From assembly GCA_947476745.1 (NCBI GenBank), contig CANJRG010000008.1, forward strand, positions 1 to 64,000: a stretch of DNA of 64,000 nucleotides, in the 5' to 3' direction. Source of the DNA: Acidimicrobiia bacterium. GTDB lineage: Bacteria > Actinomycetota > Acidimicrobiia > Acidimicrobiales > CAIXPF01. Made by a program: the position numbers and the translations under genes. Every line of letters begins with the position of its first letter. The first letter of the stretch is position 1. The notes beneath the pieces are model-generated. The model had not been told where the DNA came from. It did not search any database and saw nothing but the letters and a program-made list of their open reading frames with translations. Below are positions 45,302 through 52,466 of this stretch, in pieces.

Positions 45302-45682
45302 TCAGCTGACCACCGTGCGGGGTGCGCCGCCGTCGTCGGGATTCGCACGGTGCCGGCGATAGTTCGAGGTCACCCGGTCGAGCAGGCCGGACGCGGCTGC
45401 CGGGGCGGAGCGGTCGAGGTGCGAGGCCGCGATGGCCAGCCGTCCGCAACAGGCACAACCGACCGGGACCGCACCGGACACCGGCATCGGTCGTGGCGCC
45501 GACACCGTCCGCACGACCGGTTGCGGCTGCGGGGCGCCGACCGCGTCGGGACGATCCTCGGGCGCGTTGCCGCCCCCGCCGTCGGAGGTGCCGGATCGCC
45601 GGTTGGTGGACTCGGCGGACGGCGCGATCGAGCGCCGATCGGTGCTGAAGGTTCGACCAATTGATCCCAGGGAGAACGCCAT
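45302..45682 (-). CDS. hypothetical small Cys-containing protein
   Basis: 126 residues if started at the ATG of 45680-45682 (MAFSLGSIGRTFSTDRR). A low-complexity middle (GGGGNAPEDRPDAVGAPQPQP) precedes VGCACCGRLAIAASHLDRS and VTSNYRRHRANPDDGG. Three close cysteines could bind metal. The sequence is protein-like (acidic and basic residues mixed, helix-like ASHLDRSAPAAASGLLDR) and fills an otherwise empty 667-base gap, but there is no clear ribosome site and no recognised family. Treat as a possible gene. Bases 45202-45301 and 45683-45868 show only short GC-rich repeats. Confidence 0.45.
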   Translation of the reverse strand: MAFSLGSIGRTFSTDRRSIAPSAESTNRRSGTSDGGGGNAPEDRPDAVGAPQPQPVVRTVSAPRPMPVSGAVPVGCACCGRLAIAASHLDRSAPAAASGLLDRVTSNYRRHRANPDDGGAPRTVVS

Positions 45683-45868
45683 GACGTCTCGACTTTCGGC
45701 GCTCCATCCATGGTGCCGGCACGATCCTTCTGGCCGGAATCGGCCTACTCGGTACATCGACAAGACCGTCACCCGCCTTGAGGAACACGTCGACGGACCC
45801 CGACCCGACGCGCAGCCCGACCCGACGCACGCGACCCGACGCACAGCCGGCCGGGCCCGCGGCGGCGA

Positions 45869-46618
45869 TCAGTCGAGCGGTAGGAGCCGGTCGGCGAGGA
45901 GGTGGGTGTCGGCGGGGTCGCTGCAGACCAGGACCACGATGGCCGAGCGCCTCGCGAGTTGCCCGGCCAGCCACTGGCGCACGGTGGCCCTGGTCCGGCC
46001 GTCCAGTGCGGCGAGCGGGTCGTCGAGGATGACCACGGCCGCGCTGGCGATGAAGCAACGGGCCAGGGCTACCCGCTGGGTCTCACCTCCCGACAGGGTC
46101 CAACCGTCGCGTCGGTAGACCCCAGGGGCCAGACCGAGGGCCTCGAGCATCGCTTCCGCGGCTCGGCGGTCGTCGGGGCCGGGCCCGGCCGGACCCGGAG
46201 CCGCTCGTTCCGCGGCGGACACCACCGCCTGACCGCCTGACCGCCCGCCCGCCCGGTCGATCGGCGGGCCGCCCGCCTGCTCGATCACCTGGTCGATGGC
46301 GGCGATGTCCTCGGCCAGTGTCGGACGGGGCGGGAGATACGCCACCGGGCGCTCGGCCTCCGGACGCCACCGGCCCGCCGCCGGGTCGTCCCACACCCCG
46401 TCTGGCCCCACGAGCCCTCCCGAGGCCAGCCGGAGCCGGCCCGCCAGTACGCCCAGCAACGTCGACTTGCCCGAACCGACCTCGCCGACGATGCCCACAA
46501 CCTCGCCGGCCGACGCCGCCAGCCTGGCCACGAGCACGAAGGCGTCCCGCTCCACCCGGCCGTCGAGGGACAACCCCGGCAGCTCGGAAGGCCCCTCGAC
46601 GTCAGATCGTTCCGGCAT
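45869..46618 (-). CDS. orphan ABC ATPase with altered catalytic motifs
   Basis: 249 residues from ATG at 46616-46618; CAGACT six bases upstream supports it. Walker A GEVGSGKSTLLG (about 44-55) and signature LSGGETQRVALARCF are normal. The Walker B end is VILDDPLAALD with Asp in place of the catalytic Glu; the Q-loop position reads YLPPRPTLAEDI with Pro instead of Gln; the switch region reads VLVCSDPADTHLLAD where His is expected. The helical domain holds a long Gly/Ala/Pro-rich insertion. No permease is adjacent. It resembles the weak-hydrolysis domain of ABCC-type transporters. Confidence 0.8.
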   Translation of the reverse strand: MPERSDVEGPSELPGLSLDGRVERDAFVLVARLAASAGEVVGIVGEVGSGKSTLLGVLAGRLRLASGGLVGPDGVWDDPAAGRWRPEAERPVAYLPPRPTLAEDIAAIDQVIEQAGGPPIDRAGGRSGGQAVVSAAERAAPGPAGPGPDDRRAAEAMLEALGLAPGVYRRDGWTLSGGETQRVALARCFIASAAVVILDDPLAALDGRTRATVRQWLAGQLARRSAIVVLVCSDPADTHLLADRLLPLD

Positions 46619-46624
46619 CGCACC

Positions 46625-46630
46625 AGTCTG
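46625..46630 (-). promoter_or_regulatory. -10 hexamer CAGACT of orphan ABC ATPase gene
   Basis: CAGACT on the minus strand, six bases before ATG at 46618. The same CAGACT variant precedes genes at 32891 and 52452. Confidence 0.45.
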
Positions 46631-46816
46631 TCCGCTGCACCGGCCCGTACCCGACCCGGCACCGCCCGGCACCGAAGACCCGGCACAGACAGGCCGTGCA
46701 TGCCCGGCAAACTGCGGCCCGGCCGACCACCACGGGCCGATGCCGCCCTACCGACCCCGAGGGGGCGGGGCGGCTACGGTGCCCTCGATCACGCGCCGCG
46801 ACCTGGGGGAGCCGTC

Positions 46817-46918
46817 ATGACCACACCGAGCCCAGCGCGCGCCCGCTGCGGTGGCCACGACCCCAACGGGGAGGAGCCGCTCCACCTCCGCCGGTCGACG
46901 ATCGGCGAACGGCCATGA
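46817..46918 (+). CDS. 33-residue leader or small protein coupled to azlC
   Basis: Frame MTTPSPARARCGGHDPNGEE to GERP, 33 residues. GGGGGA at 46805-46810 stands at ribosome-site distance from its ATG, while azlC has none of its own. Its stop overlaps the azlC start (ATGA, 46915-46918), so ribosomes finishing this frame would begin azlC. It could be a regulatory leader or only a coupling device. TACGGT near 46774 is a candidate -10. Confidence 0.5.
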   Translation: MTTPSPARARCGGHDPNGEEPLHLRRSTIGERP

Positions 46919-47631
46919 CCGCAGCGGCGCAGCCAGCGGCCGAGACGGTCAAGGGCAGGGGCGCGCTCGACCTCGGCACCCTGCTGTTCGCGTCGATCGC
47001 CATCGGTATCGCCGTCACATCGATCCTCAGCGGGGTCGGCACCTCGGGCTGGGCGGTGATGGCGGCTTGTACCTTCGCCTACTCGGGAACCGGCGAGGTG
47101 GCCTACGCCTCGGTCATCGCCGCCGGCGGGGCCATGACGCCAGCGTTGGTGGCGGCCATGCTGGTCAGTTCCCGATTCGGGCTGCTGGCCATGAGCATGA
47201 CCGGCAGGTGGAAAGCCCCGCTGTGGGAACGCATCGTCGTTGCCCACCTGGCCTCCGAGGTCGCCGTGGCCGCCGCCATCGAAGCCGAACCACGCGGCGA
47301 ACGGGCGGCACGGCGGGCCTTCTTCGAGCTGGCGCTGTGCAACACCGCGGGCTGGATCATCGGCTCAGCCATCGGTCTGGCCCTCGGCGACGTGGTGGGC
47401 AACACCGGACGGATCGGGCTCGACGTGGTGTTCCCGGCCTCGTTCGTGGGTGCGGTGGTCAACGGCCTGCGCCGCAAGGACAGCACCGTGGCGGTGGTCG
47501 CCGGGGCCGGCGCGGCCCTGGCCCTCACGCCGGTGCTGCCGCCCGGGCTGCCGGTGCTGCTGGCCGCCGCAGCCTCCTTGCTGGCCATGGCAGCCCCGGC
47601 CGAGATGTGGCGGAAACGGGCCGCGTCGTGA
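46915..47631 (+). CDS. azlC: AzlC-family branched-chain amino-acid exporter subunit
   Basis: 238 residues, about seven membrane helices. After a short cytoplasmic N terminus, LGTLLFASIAIGIAVTSILSG and GWAVMAACTFAYSGTGEVAYASV form the family core, followed by AMLVSSRFGLLAMSM, where the classical AzlC reads close to NLRHxLM. With AzlD it exports branched-chain amino acids or analogues. Start overlaps the 33-residue frame; stop overlaps azlD (GTGA), a tightly coupled trio. Confidence 0.88.
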   Translation: MTAAAQPAAETVKGRGALDLGTLLFASIAIGIAVTSILSGVGTSGWAVMAACTFAYSGTGEVAYASVIAAGGAMTPALVAAMLVSSRFGLLAMSMTGRWKAPLWERIVVAHLASEVAVAAAIEAEPRGERAARRAFFELALCNTAGWIIGSAIGLALGDVVGNTGRIGLDVVFPASFVGAVVNGLRRKDSTVAVVAGAGAALALTPVLPPGLPVLLAAAASLLAMAAPAEMWRKRAAS

Positions 47632-47939
47632 CCGCTCTCGGGACCCTGCTGTTCATCGTGGGCGTCTTCGCCATCCGCATGGTCGGGGGCTTCTCGCTCA
47701 GCGGCGTGCTGGCCGGCAACGAGCGCGTCACCCGCCTGCTGCTGTTGATGCCGTTGTCGATCGTGTCCGCCGTGGTAGCAGTGCAGACCTTCACCAAGGG
47801 CACCACCCTGGTCCTCGACGCCCGGGCCGTGGGCATCGCGGTGGCGGCGATCCTCTCCTGGCGCAAGGTGCCCCTGGGGGTGGTGGTCGTGATCGCCGCG
47901 CTGACCACCGCACTGGTCCGCCAACTCGGCTGGGGCTGA
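47628..47939 (+). CDS. azlD: AzlD-family transporter subunit
   Basis: 103 residues from GTG overlapping the azlC stop. Four hydrophobic helices; TLLFIVGVFAIRMVGGFSL at the start and RLLLLMPLSIVSAVVAVQ correspond to the usual AzlD layout, and the end VVIAALTTALVRQLGW is typical. Works as the small partner of AzlC in the inner membrane. Confidence 0.88.
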   Translation: MTALGTLLFIVGVFAIRMVGGFSLSGVLAGNERVTRLLLLMPLSIVSAVVAVQTFTKGTTLVLDARAVGIAVAAILSWRKVPLGVVVVIAALTTALVRQLGWG

Positions 47940-47997
47940 CCGGGACGATCTCCCCGACCTCGGGCGAGGGCAGCACCGCAGCGTGCCAGGATGCGCC

Positions 47998-48235
47998 ATG
48001 GCCCGTCACCGTCCGCATCGCCGGCCGCGTCGCCGTTCGGTGCCTGGCGGTACCGGACGCGACGGCTGGGCCAGCCGCATCGGGTTCTTGCTGGCCACGA
48101 TCGGATCGGCCATCGGCATCGGGAGCATCTGGAAGTTCCCCTACGAGGTCGGCGCCAACGGCGGTGGGGCGTTCGTGGTGGTCTACGCCCTGGGGCTGGC
48201 GCTGGTCGTGGGCCCGCGGCGGCGACGTAGGCTCC
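47998..48235 (+). pseudogene. N-terminal remnant of a sodium:neurotransmitter symporter family gene
   Basis: After a basic lead, RDGWASRIGFLLATIGSAIG, IGSIWKFPYEVGANGGGAF and VVVYALGLALVVGP match the first two helices and the sodium-site motif of the SNF/NSS (LeuT-like) family almost residue by residue. After GP the frame runs into RRRRRLRPS and the remaining ten helices are absent: the next gene starts 40 bases later. A 3' deletion removed most of the gene. Confidence 0.75.
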
Positions 48236-48274
48236 GCCCATCACCGACCGAACAGACCGGAATGGAGCAACCCC

Positions 48275-48961
48275 ATGGCGCTGCATCCCAAGGGCGTGAA
48301 CCACCTCGCCATCTCCACCAACGACATGAAGGGCCAGCTCGAGTTCTTCTGCGACGTGCTGGGATGCCCGCTCAAGGCCCTGTACTGGATGCACGGCGTG
48401 GCCAACACCTTCCACGGCTTCGTCGAGCTCTCCCCCGAGAGCTACGTGGCCTTCGTCCAGAGCCCCGAGAACCCCGACACATGCGAGATCGGGGTGACCC
48501 ATGCGGGCAACCCCACCGGCACCACCACTGCCGGCACCATGCAGCACGTGTCCTTCCACGTCGACACCTTCGACGAGCTGCTCGCCATGCGCGACCGCAT
48601 CCGGGCGCGAGGCGTGCCGGTGCTGGGACCGCTCGACCACGGGATGATCCAGTCGATGTACTTCGCCGGACCCGAGGGCCTGGTACTGGAGATCACCTGC
48701 GGCAGCGGCATCGACCCCGACCAGTGGGTCGATCCCGAGGTGGTCGAGCTCTGCGGCATCTCCGCGGACGAACTGGCCCGTCTGCGCCAGCCCGAGGCGT
48801 TCGAGCGACCGGCCACCGCCGTGCCACAGCCACCACGCAACCCGGCGAAGCCCGTCCTGGTCTACCCGCCGGCGATCTACGACCGGGTGCTGGGGGCCGG
48901 CGACGACGAGGTCTGGGAGCGCTTCAGCGAGACCACCCCACCGGTCCCGCCCCGCTCGTGA
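48275..48961 (+). CDS. VOC-family (glyoxalase/dioxygenase fold) protein
   Basis: 228 residues with GGAG before the ATG. VOC module: KGVNHLAISTNDMKGQLEFFCDVLGCPL at the N terminus (in part), MQHVSFHVDTFDELLAMRDR in the middle and YFAGPEGLVLEITCG, giving His and Glu ligands for a metal. C-terminal ~75 residues, with PAKPVLVYPPAIYDRVLG, extend beyond a single VOC domain. Its stop overlaps the ATP-grasp start (GTGA at 48958-48961). Function unknown; extradiol dioxygenase- or glyoxalase-like chemistry possible. Confidence 0.9.
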   Translation: MALHPKGVNHLAISTNDMKGQLEFFCDVLGCPLKALYWMHGVANTFHGFVELSPESYVAFVQSPENPDTCEIGVTHAGNPTGTTTAGTMQHVSFHVDTFDELLAMRDRIRARGVPVLGPLDHGMIQSMYFAGPEGLVLEITCGSGIDPDQWVDPEVVELCGISADELARLRQPEAFERPATAVPQPPRNPAKPVLVYPPAIYDRVLGAGDDEVWERFSETTPPVPPRS

Positions 48962-50199
48962 GCGTCGCATCGCCCGGCGAGGACGCGCCGCTGGTGGTCC
49001 TGGCCGGCCCGGCGGACAGCTACCGGCTGGGGGCGTTCCGACGCGCCGCCGCGTCGCTCGGCGCCTCGGTGGTGGTCGTCGGCGACCGGCCCCACCCACT
49101 CGACGGCGCAGCGCGCCATGCCGTGTTCGCGCCGACCTGCACCACGCCGACCTACACCACCCGCGACGTGCTCGCCGGCCTGCGACCGGATGCGGTGATC
49201 GCCACCGATGCGGTGGCCACGGTGTTCGCTGCGGCAGCCGGGACCGCGGCCGGTCTGCGCAGCAACAGCCCCGATACCGCCGCCGCAGCCGGGGACAAGG
49301 GCCTCCAGCGGCTCGCAGCTCGCCGGGCCGGGGTCCGCCAACCCGACTTCGTGCTGGCGGGCGGCGACCACGATCTCGCCACCGCGGCCCTCGCCGTGGG
49401 CCTGCCGGCAGTGGTCAAGCCGCTGCGGCTGACCGCCGGCCGCGGGGTGATCCGGGTCGAGGACCCCCTCGACGCCCGCGCCGTGGCCCCGCTGGTGCGC
49501 GAGCTCGGCGGCCACGACACGGTGCTGGTCGAACGGTTCGTCCCGGGCGGCGAGATCGCGCTCGAGGGCCTGCTCGACGACGGCCGGCTGCACGCGCTGG
49601 CGGTCTACGACAAGCCCGACGCGCCGCAGGGGCCGACCTTCCCCGAGACGATGCTGATCACCCCCAGCCTGCTCCCGGCAGCCGCGCAGCGCCGTCTGGT
49701 GGCCGACACCGCGGCGATCTGCGCCGAGCTGGGCTTGCGCCATGGCCCGGTACACGCCGAGTTCCGCATCGACGACCGCGGACGCGCCTGGTTCCTGGAA
49801 TTGGCGGCCCGCACCATCGGTGGCCGCTGTGCGTCGATGCTGCGCTTCCGCCGCCCCGTCGGCGGCGCGGCCCGTACGCTCGAGGAACTGGTCCTGCGCC
49901 AGGCCCTGGGCCTGGAGTTCGACCACGAACCGGCCGACGCAGCTGCTGGGGTGTGGATGATCCCCATCACCCACTCCGGGCGGCTCGTCGCCGTCGAAGG
50001 GGCCGACGAGGTGGCTGCGCTGCCCGGCATCACCGAGGTGGTCCTCGACGTCGTGGTCGGCGAGCGGCTCGAGGCGCTGCCGCGCGGCGATCGCTACCCG
50101 GGCTTCGTGTTCGCCCGGGGCGACGATCCCGCCGAGGTGCACACCGCGCTGGCCAAGGCCGCCGTCACGCTCCGGCTCGTGATCGAACCGGAACGCTGA
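48958..50199 (+). CDS. ATP-grasp ligase-type protein
   Basis: 413 residues from GTG. N-terminal Rossmann-like APLVVLAGPADSYRLGAFRRAA, then the grasp domain: LPAVVKPLRLTAGRGVIRV (ATP-lysine), VLVERFVPGGEIALEGLL, and HAEFRIDDRGRAWFLELAAR followed by TIGGRCASML, in which the metal-binding Glu and the Asn/Arg region are recognisable. The family joins an acid to an amine or thiol through an acyl-phosphate. The partner VOC gene overlaps by four bases; the pathway is not apparent. TTFPETMLITPSLLP lies in the lid region. Confidence 0.9.
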   Translation: MSVASPGEDAPLVVLAGPADSYRLGAFRRAAASLGASVVVVGDRPHPLDGAARHAVFAPTCTTPTYTTRDVLAGLRPDAVIATDAVATVFAAAAGTAAGLRSNSPDTAAAAGDKGLQRLAARRAGVRQPDFVLAGGDHDLATAALAVGLPAVVKPLRLTAGRGVIRVEDPLDARAVAPLVRELGGHDTVLVERFVPGGEIALEGLLDDGRLHALAVYDKPDAPQGPTFPETMLITPSLLPAAAQRRLVADTAAICAELGLRHGPVHAEFRIDDRGRAWFLELAARTIGGRCASMLRFRRPVGGAARTLEELVLRQALGLEFDHEPADAAAGVWMIPITHSGRLVAVEGADEVAALPGITEVVLDVVVGERLEALPRGDRYPGFVFARGDDPAEVHTALAKAAVTLRLVIEPER

Positions 50200-50213
50200 C
50201 CGCGGCGCAGGAA

Positions 50214-50256
50214 CATACCGGCCGGCACCGCCATACCGGCCGGCACCGCCATACCG
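50214..50256. repeat. 18-bp tandem repeat, 2.4 units
   Basis: CATACCGGCCGGCACCGC at 50214-50231 and 50232-50249 plus CATACCG. It fills the whole gap between the two convergent gene ends (50199 and 50258) and could form GC hairpins with CCGGCCGG. Confidence 0.9.
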
Positions 50257-50257
50257 A

Positions 50258-51178
50258 TCAGTACGGGTTGAAGTTGAGCTTCAGGCCGGGACGGGGCCAG
50301 GTCACCTTGCGCAGGGTGCCGGTGAGCGAACCGGTGATGTAGGCGGTGCGCAGGTCGGGCCCGCCGAAGCAGATGTTGGTGGTCAGCACGTCGCCGGTCG
50401 GCACGTGCACGCTCGAACCGTCGGACGGGTCGATATCGGTGATCCCCCCGTTGCGGATGGTGGCCACACACACGTGGCCGGCGGCGTCCACGGCCAGGCT
50501 GTCGAGCAGCTGCTCGCCCGGCAGGCCGATCACCAGCTCGCCCCGGGTCTTCTTGCCGAAGGTTGCCTCGAGCTGACCGGGACCGCTCAGCTTCCAGCTG
50601 CGCACCCGCCCGGTATGGGTCTCCGCCACGTAGACGACGTCCTCCGCTGGCGACAGGCCCACCCCGTTGGGACCCTCGATGGGGAAGATCACCTCGCGCA
50701 CCTCGGACCCGTCGGGCTTGGCGTAGTAGAGGCCGCCGCGATCCACCGAACGCTCGTGGGTTTTGCCGTGGTCGGTGAACCAGAAGCCACCGGTACGGTC
50801 GAAGACGATGTCGTTCGGGCCCTTGAGCGGCACCCCGTCGACCTCGGTGTACAGCGTCTGCACCGCGCCGGTGGCGACGTCGACGGCCTGGATGGACCCG
50901 CCCACGTAGCTGTTGAGGGTCTCGGCGATGCGGACCTTGCCGTCACGGATCTCGGTGTCGAACCCGCCGTTGTTACACACGTAGATCCGGCCGTCGGGCC
51001 CGAACGCCGCGCCGTTGGGGCCACCCCCGGTCTCGGCCACGGTCTCCACCCGGCCGTCGGGGTACACCCGGCTCAGCTTCCCGGCGGCGATCTCCACCAG
51101 GATCACGCTGCCATCGGGCATGGCGATCGGCCCCTCGGGAAAGGCCAGGCCTTCGGCGATGATCTCGACGTCACTCAT
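50258..51178 (-). CDS. SMP-30/gluconolactonase family protein
   Basis: 306 residues from ATG, GGGGGA upstream. Six-bladed propeller: GLAFPEGPIAMPDGSVILVE with the metal-binding Glu, GGPNGAAFGPDGRIYVCNNGG, LKGPNDIVFDRTGGFWFTDHG, IEGPNGVGLSPAEDVVYVAE and LLDSLAVDAAGHVCVATIRNG, where Asn and Asp complete the metal site. Hydrolyses sugar lactones or related esters. Ends KLNFNPY. Standard length, stands alone. Confidence 0.93.
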   Translation of the reverse strand: MSDVEIIAEGLAFPEGPIAMPDGSVILVEIAAGKLSRVYPDGRVETVAETGGGPNGAAFGPDGRIYVCNNGGFDTEIRDGKVRIAETLNSYVGGSIQAVDVATGAVQTLYTEVDGVPLKGPNDIVFDRTGGFWFTDHGKTHERSVDRGGLYYAKPDGSEVREVIFPIEGPNGVGLSPAEDVVYVAETHTGRVRSWKLSGPGQLEATFGKKTRGELVIGLPGEQLLDSLAVDAAGHVCVATIRNGGITDIDPSDGSSVHVPTGDVLTTNICFGGPDLRTAYITGSLTGTLRKVTWPRPGLKLNFNPY

Positions 51179-51243
51179 ACAGTCCCCCAACACACGGTCA
51201 ACGACCCCGGGCGCACACGCCCGGGCCTCGGTCGGCGGGGATC

Positions 51244-52452
51244 CTAACGAGCCGGGACCGCCTCGGCATCGAGCCGGATAACCACCGGCCGGTCGACCAG
51301 GGCCAGCGTGGCCGTGGTGGCCAGGGCGGCGGCCACCATGGCGAACAGGATGGGCGCCCGGTGGGTACCGGTGGCGTCGGCCAGAGCGCCACCGGCCACC
51401 GGGCCGATGAACCCGCCGATGCCGGAACCGAAGTAGACCAGGCCCAACACGGCGCCGAGGCCGCTCGCCCCGAACAGGCGGATGACCACCTCCGGCCCGA
51501 GCGCCACGAACCCGCCGTAGGAGATACCAAGCAGTACGGCAAAGGCCACGAGCAGGCTGTAGCGGCTGCCTGCCAGCAACCACACCAGGTACGCCACCGC
51601 CTGGGTGCCCAGGCACAGCTGGTACATGCGCACCGGGTCGAGCCGCCCCGACAGCGCGGTCAGGCCCAGTCGTCCACCGATGCTCGAGGCCCCGATCAGC
51701 CCCACCAGCAATGCCGCCTTGGCCGCGGGGACATCGTCCTGCTTGGCGAAGGACACCAGGAACGTGAACGGGATGTACAACGCCGCCGACATCAGCAGGC
51801 CCGACACGAACAGCAGCCGGAACGGCCCGGTGCGGCTCACCGCCCGCAGATGCGCCGCAGCCCGGGTCGGACGCGGGACCGGGGGCCGTTCCACCAACAC
51901 CGCCACCACAGCCAGGCCGACCGCCCCGACCGCGGCCAGGATCACATCGGTCCGACGCCAGCCGTAGGCGTCGATGAGCCGTGCGGTGCTCGGCGAGAAG
52001 ATCAGCGTGCCCAACCCGCTGCCCGCAGCGGTCACCCCGAGGGCCTGGGCCCGATGCCGTTCGAACCACGCCCCGGCGGTGGCGGTGAGCGGCGTGACCC
52101 AACAGCCGCAGCCCATCCCCACCCCCAGCCCGTAGGTCACGTAGCCGAGGGTCAGGCTGTGCACCTGCGAGGTGGCCAGCAGGCCGCCGCAGAACAGCAC
52201 CGCCCCCACCAGCACCATCGTCCGGGGCCCGAACCGGTCCGCCAGCGGGCCGGAGATCGCTCCGAAGCCGAAGAACAGCAGGATGGTCAGCGAGAACACC
52301 AGGGCAGTGGCACCGCGGCCGGAGCCGAACTCCGCGGCCATGGCGTCGAAGAAGGCCCCGAAGGAGTACACGGTGCCGAAGCCGATGACGTTGGCCAGGG
52401 CAGCGCCGGCGACCACCCGCCAGGCACGTGGCGAGTCCAGGTCAGCAGGCAT
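51244..52452 (-). CDS. MFS transporter, monocarboxylate/oxalate-formate-like
   Basis: 402 residues, twelve helices. FGTVYSFGAFFDAMAAEFG in the first helix-loop and SGPLADRFGPRTMVL as motif A are typical of the OFA/MCT-like group that carries organic anions. It resembles the carrier at 61755 closely (both have VYSFG.FF.AMA.EFG and LADRFGPR). CAGACT six bases before ATG. Substrate unknown; organic acid uptake or efflux would suit the catabolic gene set. Confidence 0.91.
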   Translation of the reverse strand: MPADLDSPRAWRVVAGAALANVIGFGTVYSFGAFFDAMAAEFGSGRGATALVFSLTILLFFGFGAISGPLADRFGPRTMVLVGAVLFCGGLLATSQVHSLTLGYVTYGLGVGMGCGCWVTPLTATAGAWFERHRAQALGVTAAGSGLGTLIFSPSTARLIDAYGWRRTDVILAAVGAVGLAVVAVLVERPPVPRPTRAAAHLRAVSRTGPFRLLFVSGLLMSAALYIPFTFLVSFAKQDDVPAAKAALLVGLIGASSIGGRLGLTALSGRLDPVRMYQLCLGTQAVAYLVWLLAGSRYSLLVAFAVLLGISYGGFVALGPEVVIRLFGASGLGAVLGLVYFGSGIGGFIGPVAGGALADATGTHRAPILFAMVAAALATTATLALVDRPVVIRLDAEAVPAR

Positions 52453-52458
52453 CGCCGC

Positions 52459-52464
52459 AGTCTG
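52459..52464 (-). promoter_or_regulatory. -10 hexamer CAGACT of MFS gene
   Basis: CAGACT on the minus strand, six bases before the ATG at 52452. It lies in the 14-base gap to the upstream gene's stop at 52467, so the gene can be transcribed alone. Confidence 0.45.
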
Positions 52465-52466
52465 CC

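Noticed and set aside
46700-46816. Longer upstream version of the 33-codon frame
   Set aside because: The ribosome site at 46805-46810 favours the internal ATG at 46817, and the upstream codons are Pro/Arg-rich without protein character.
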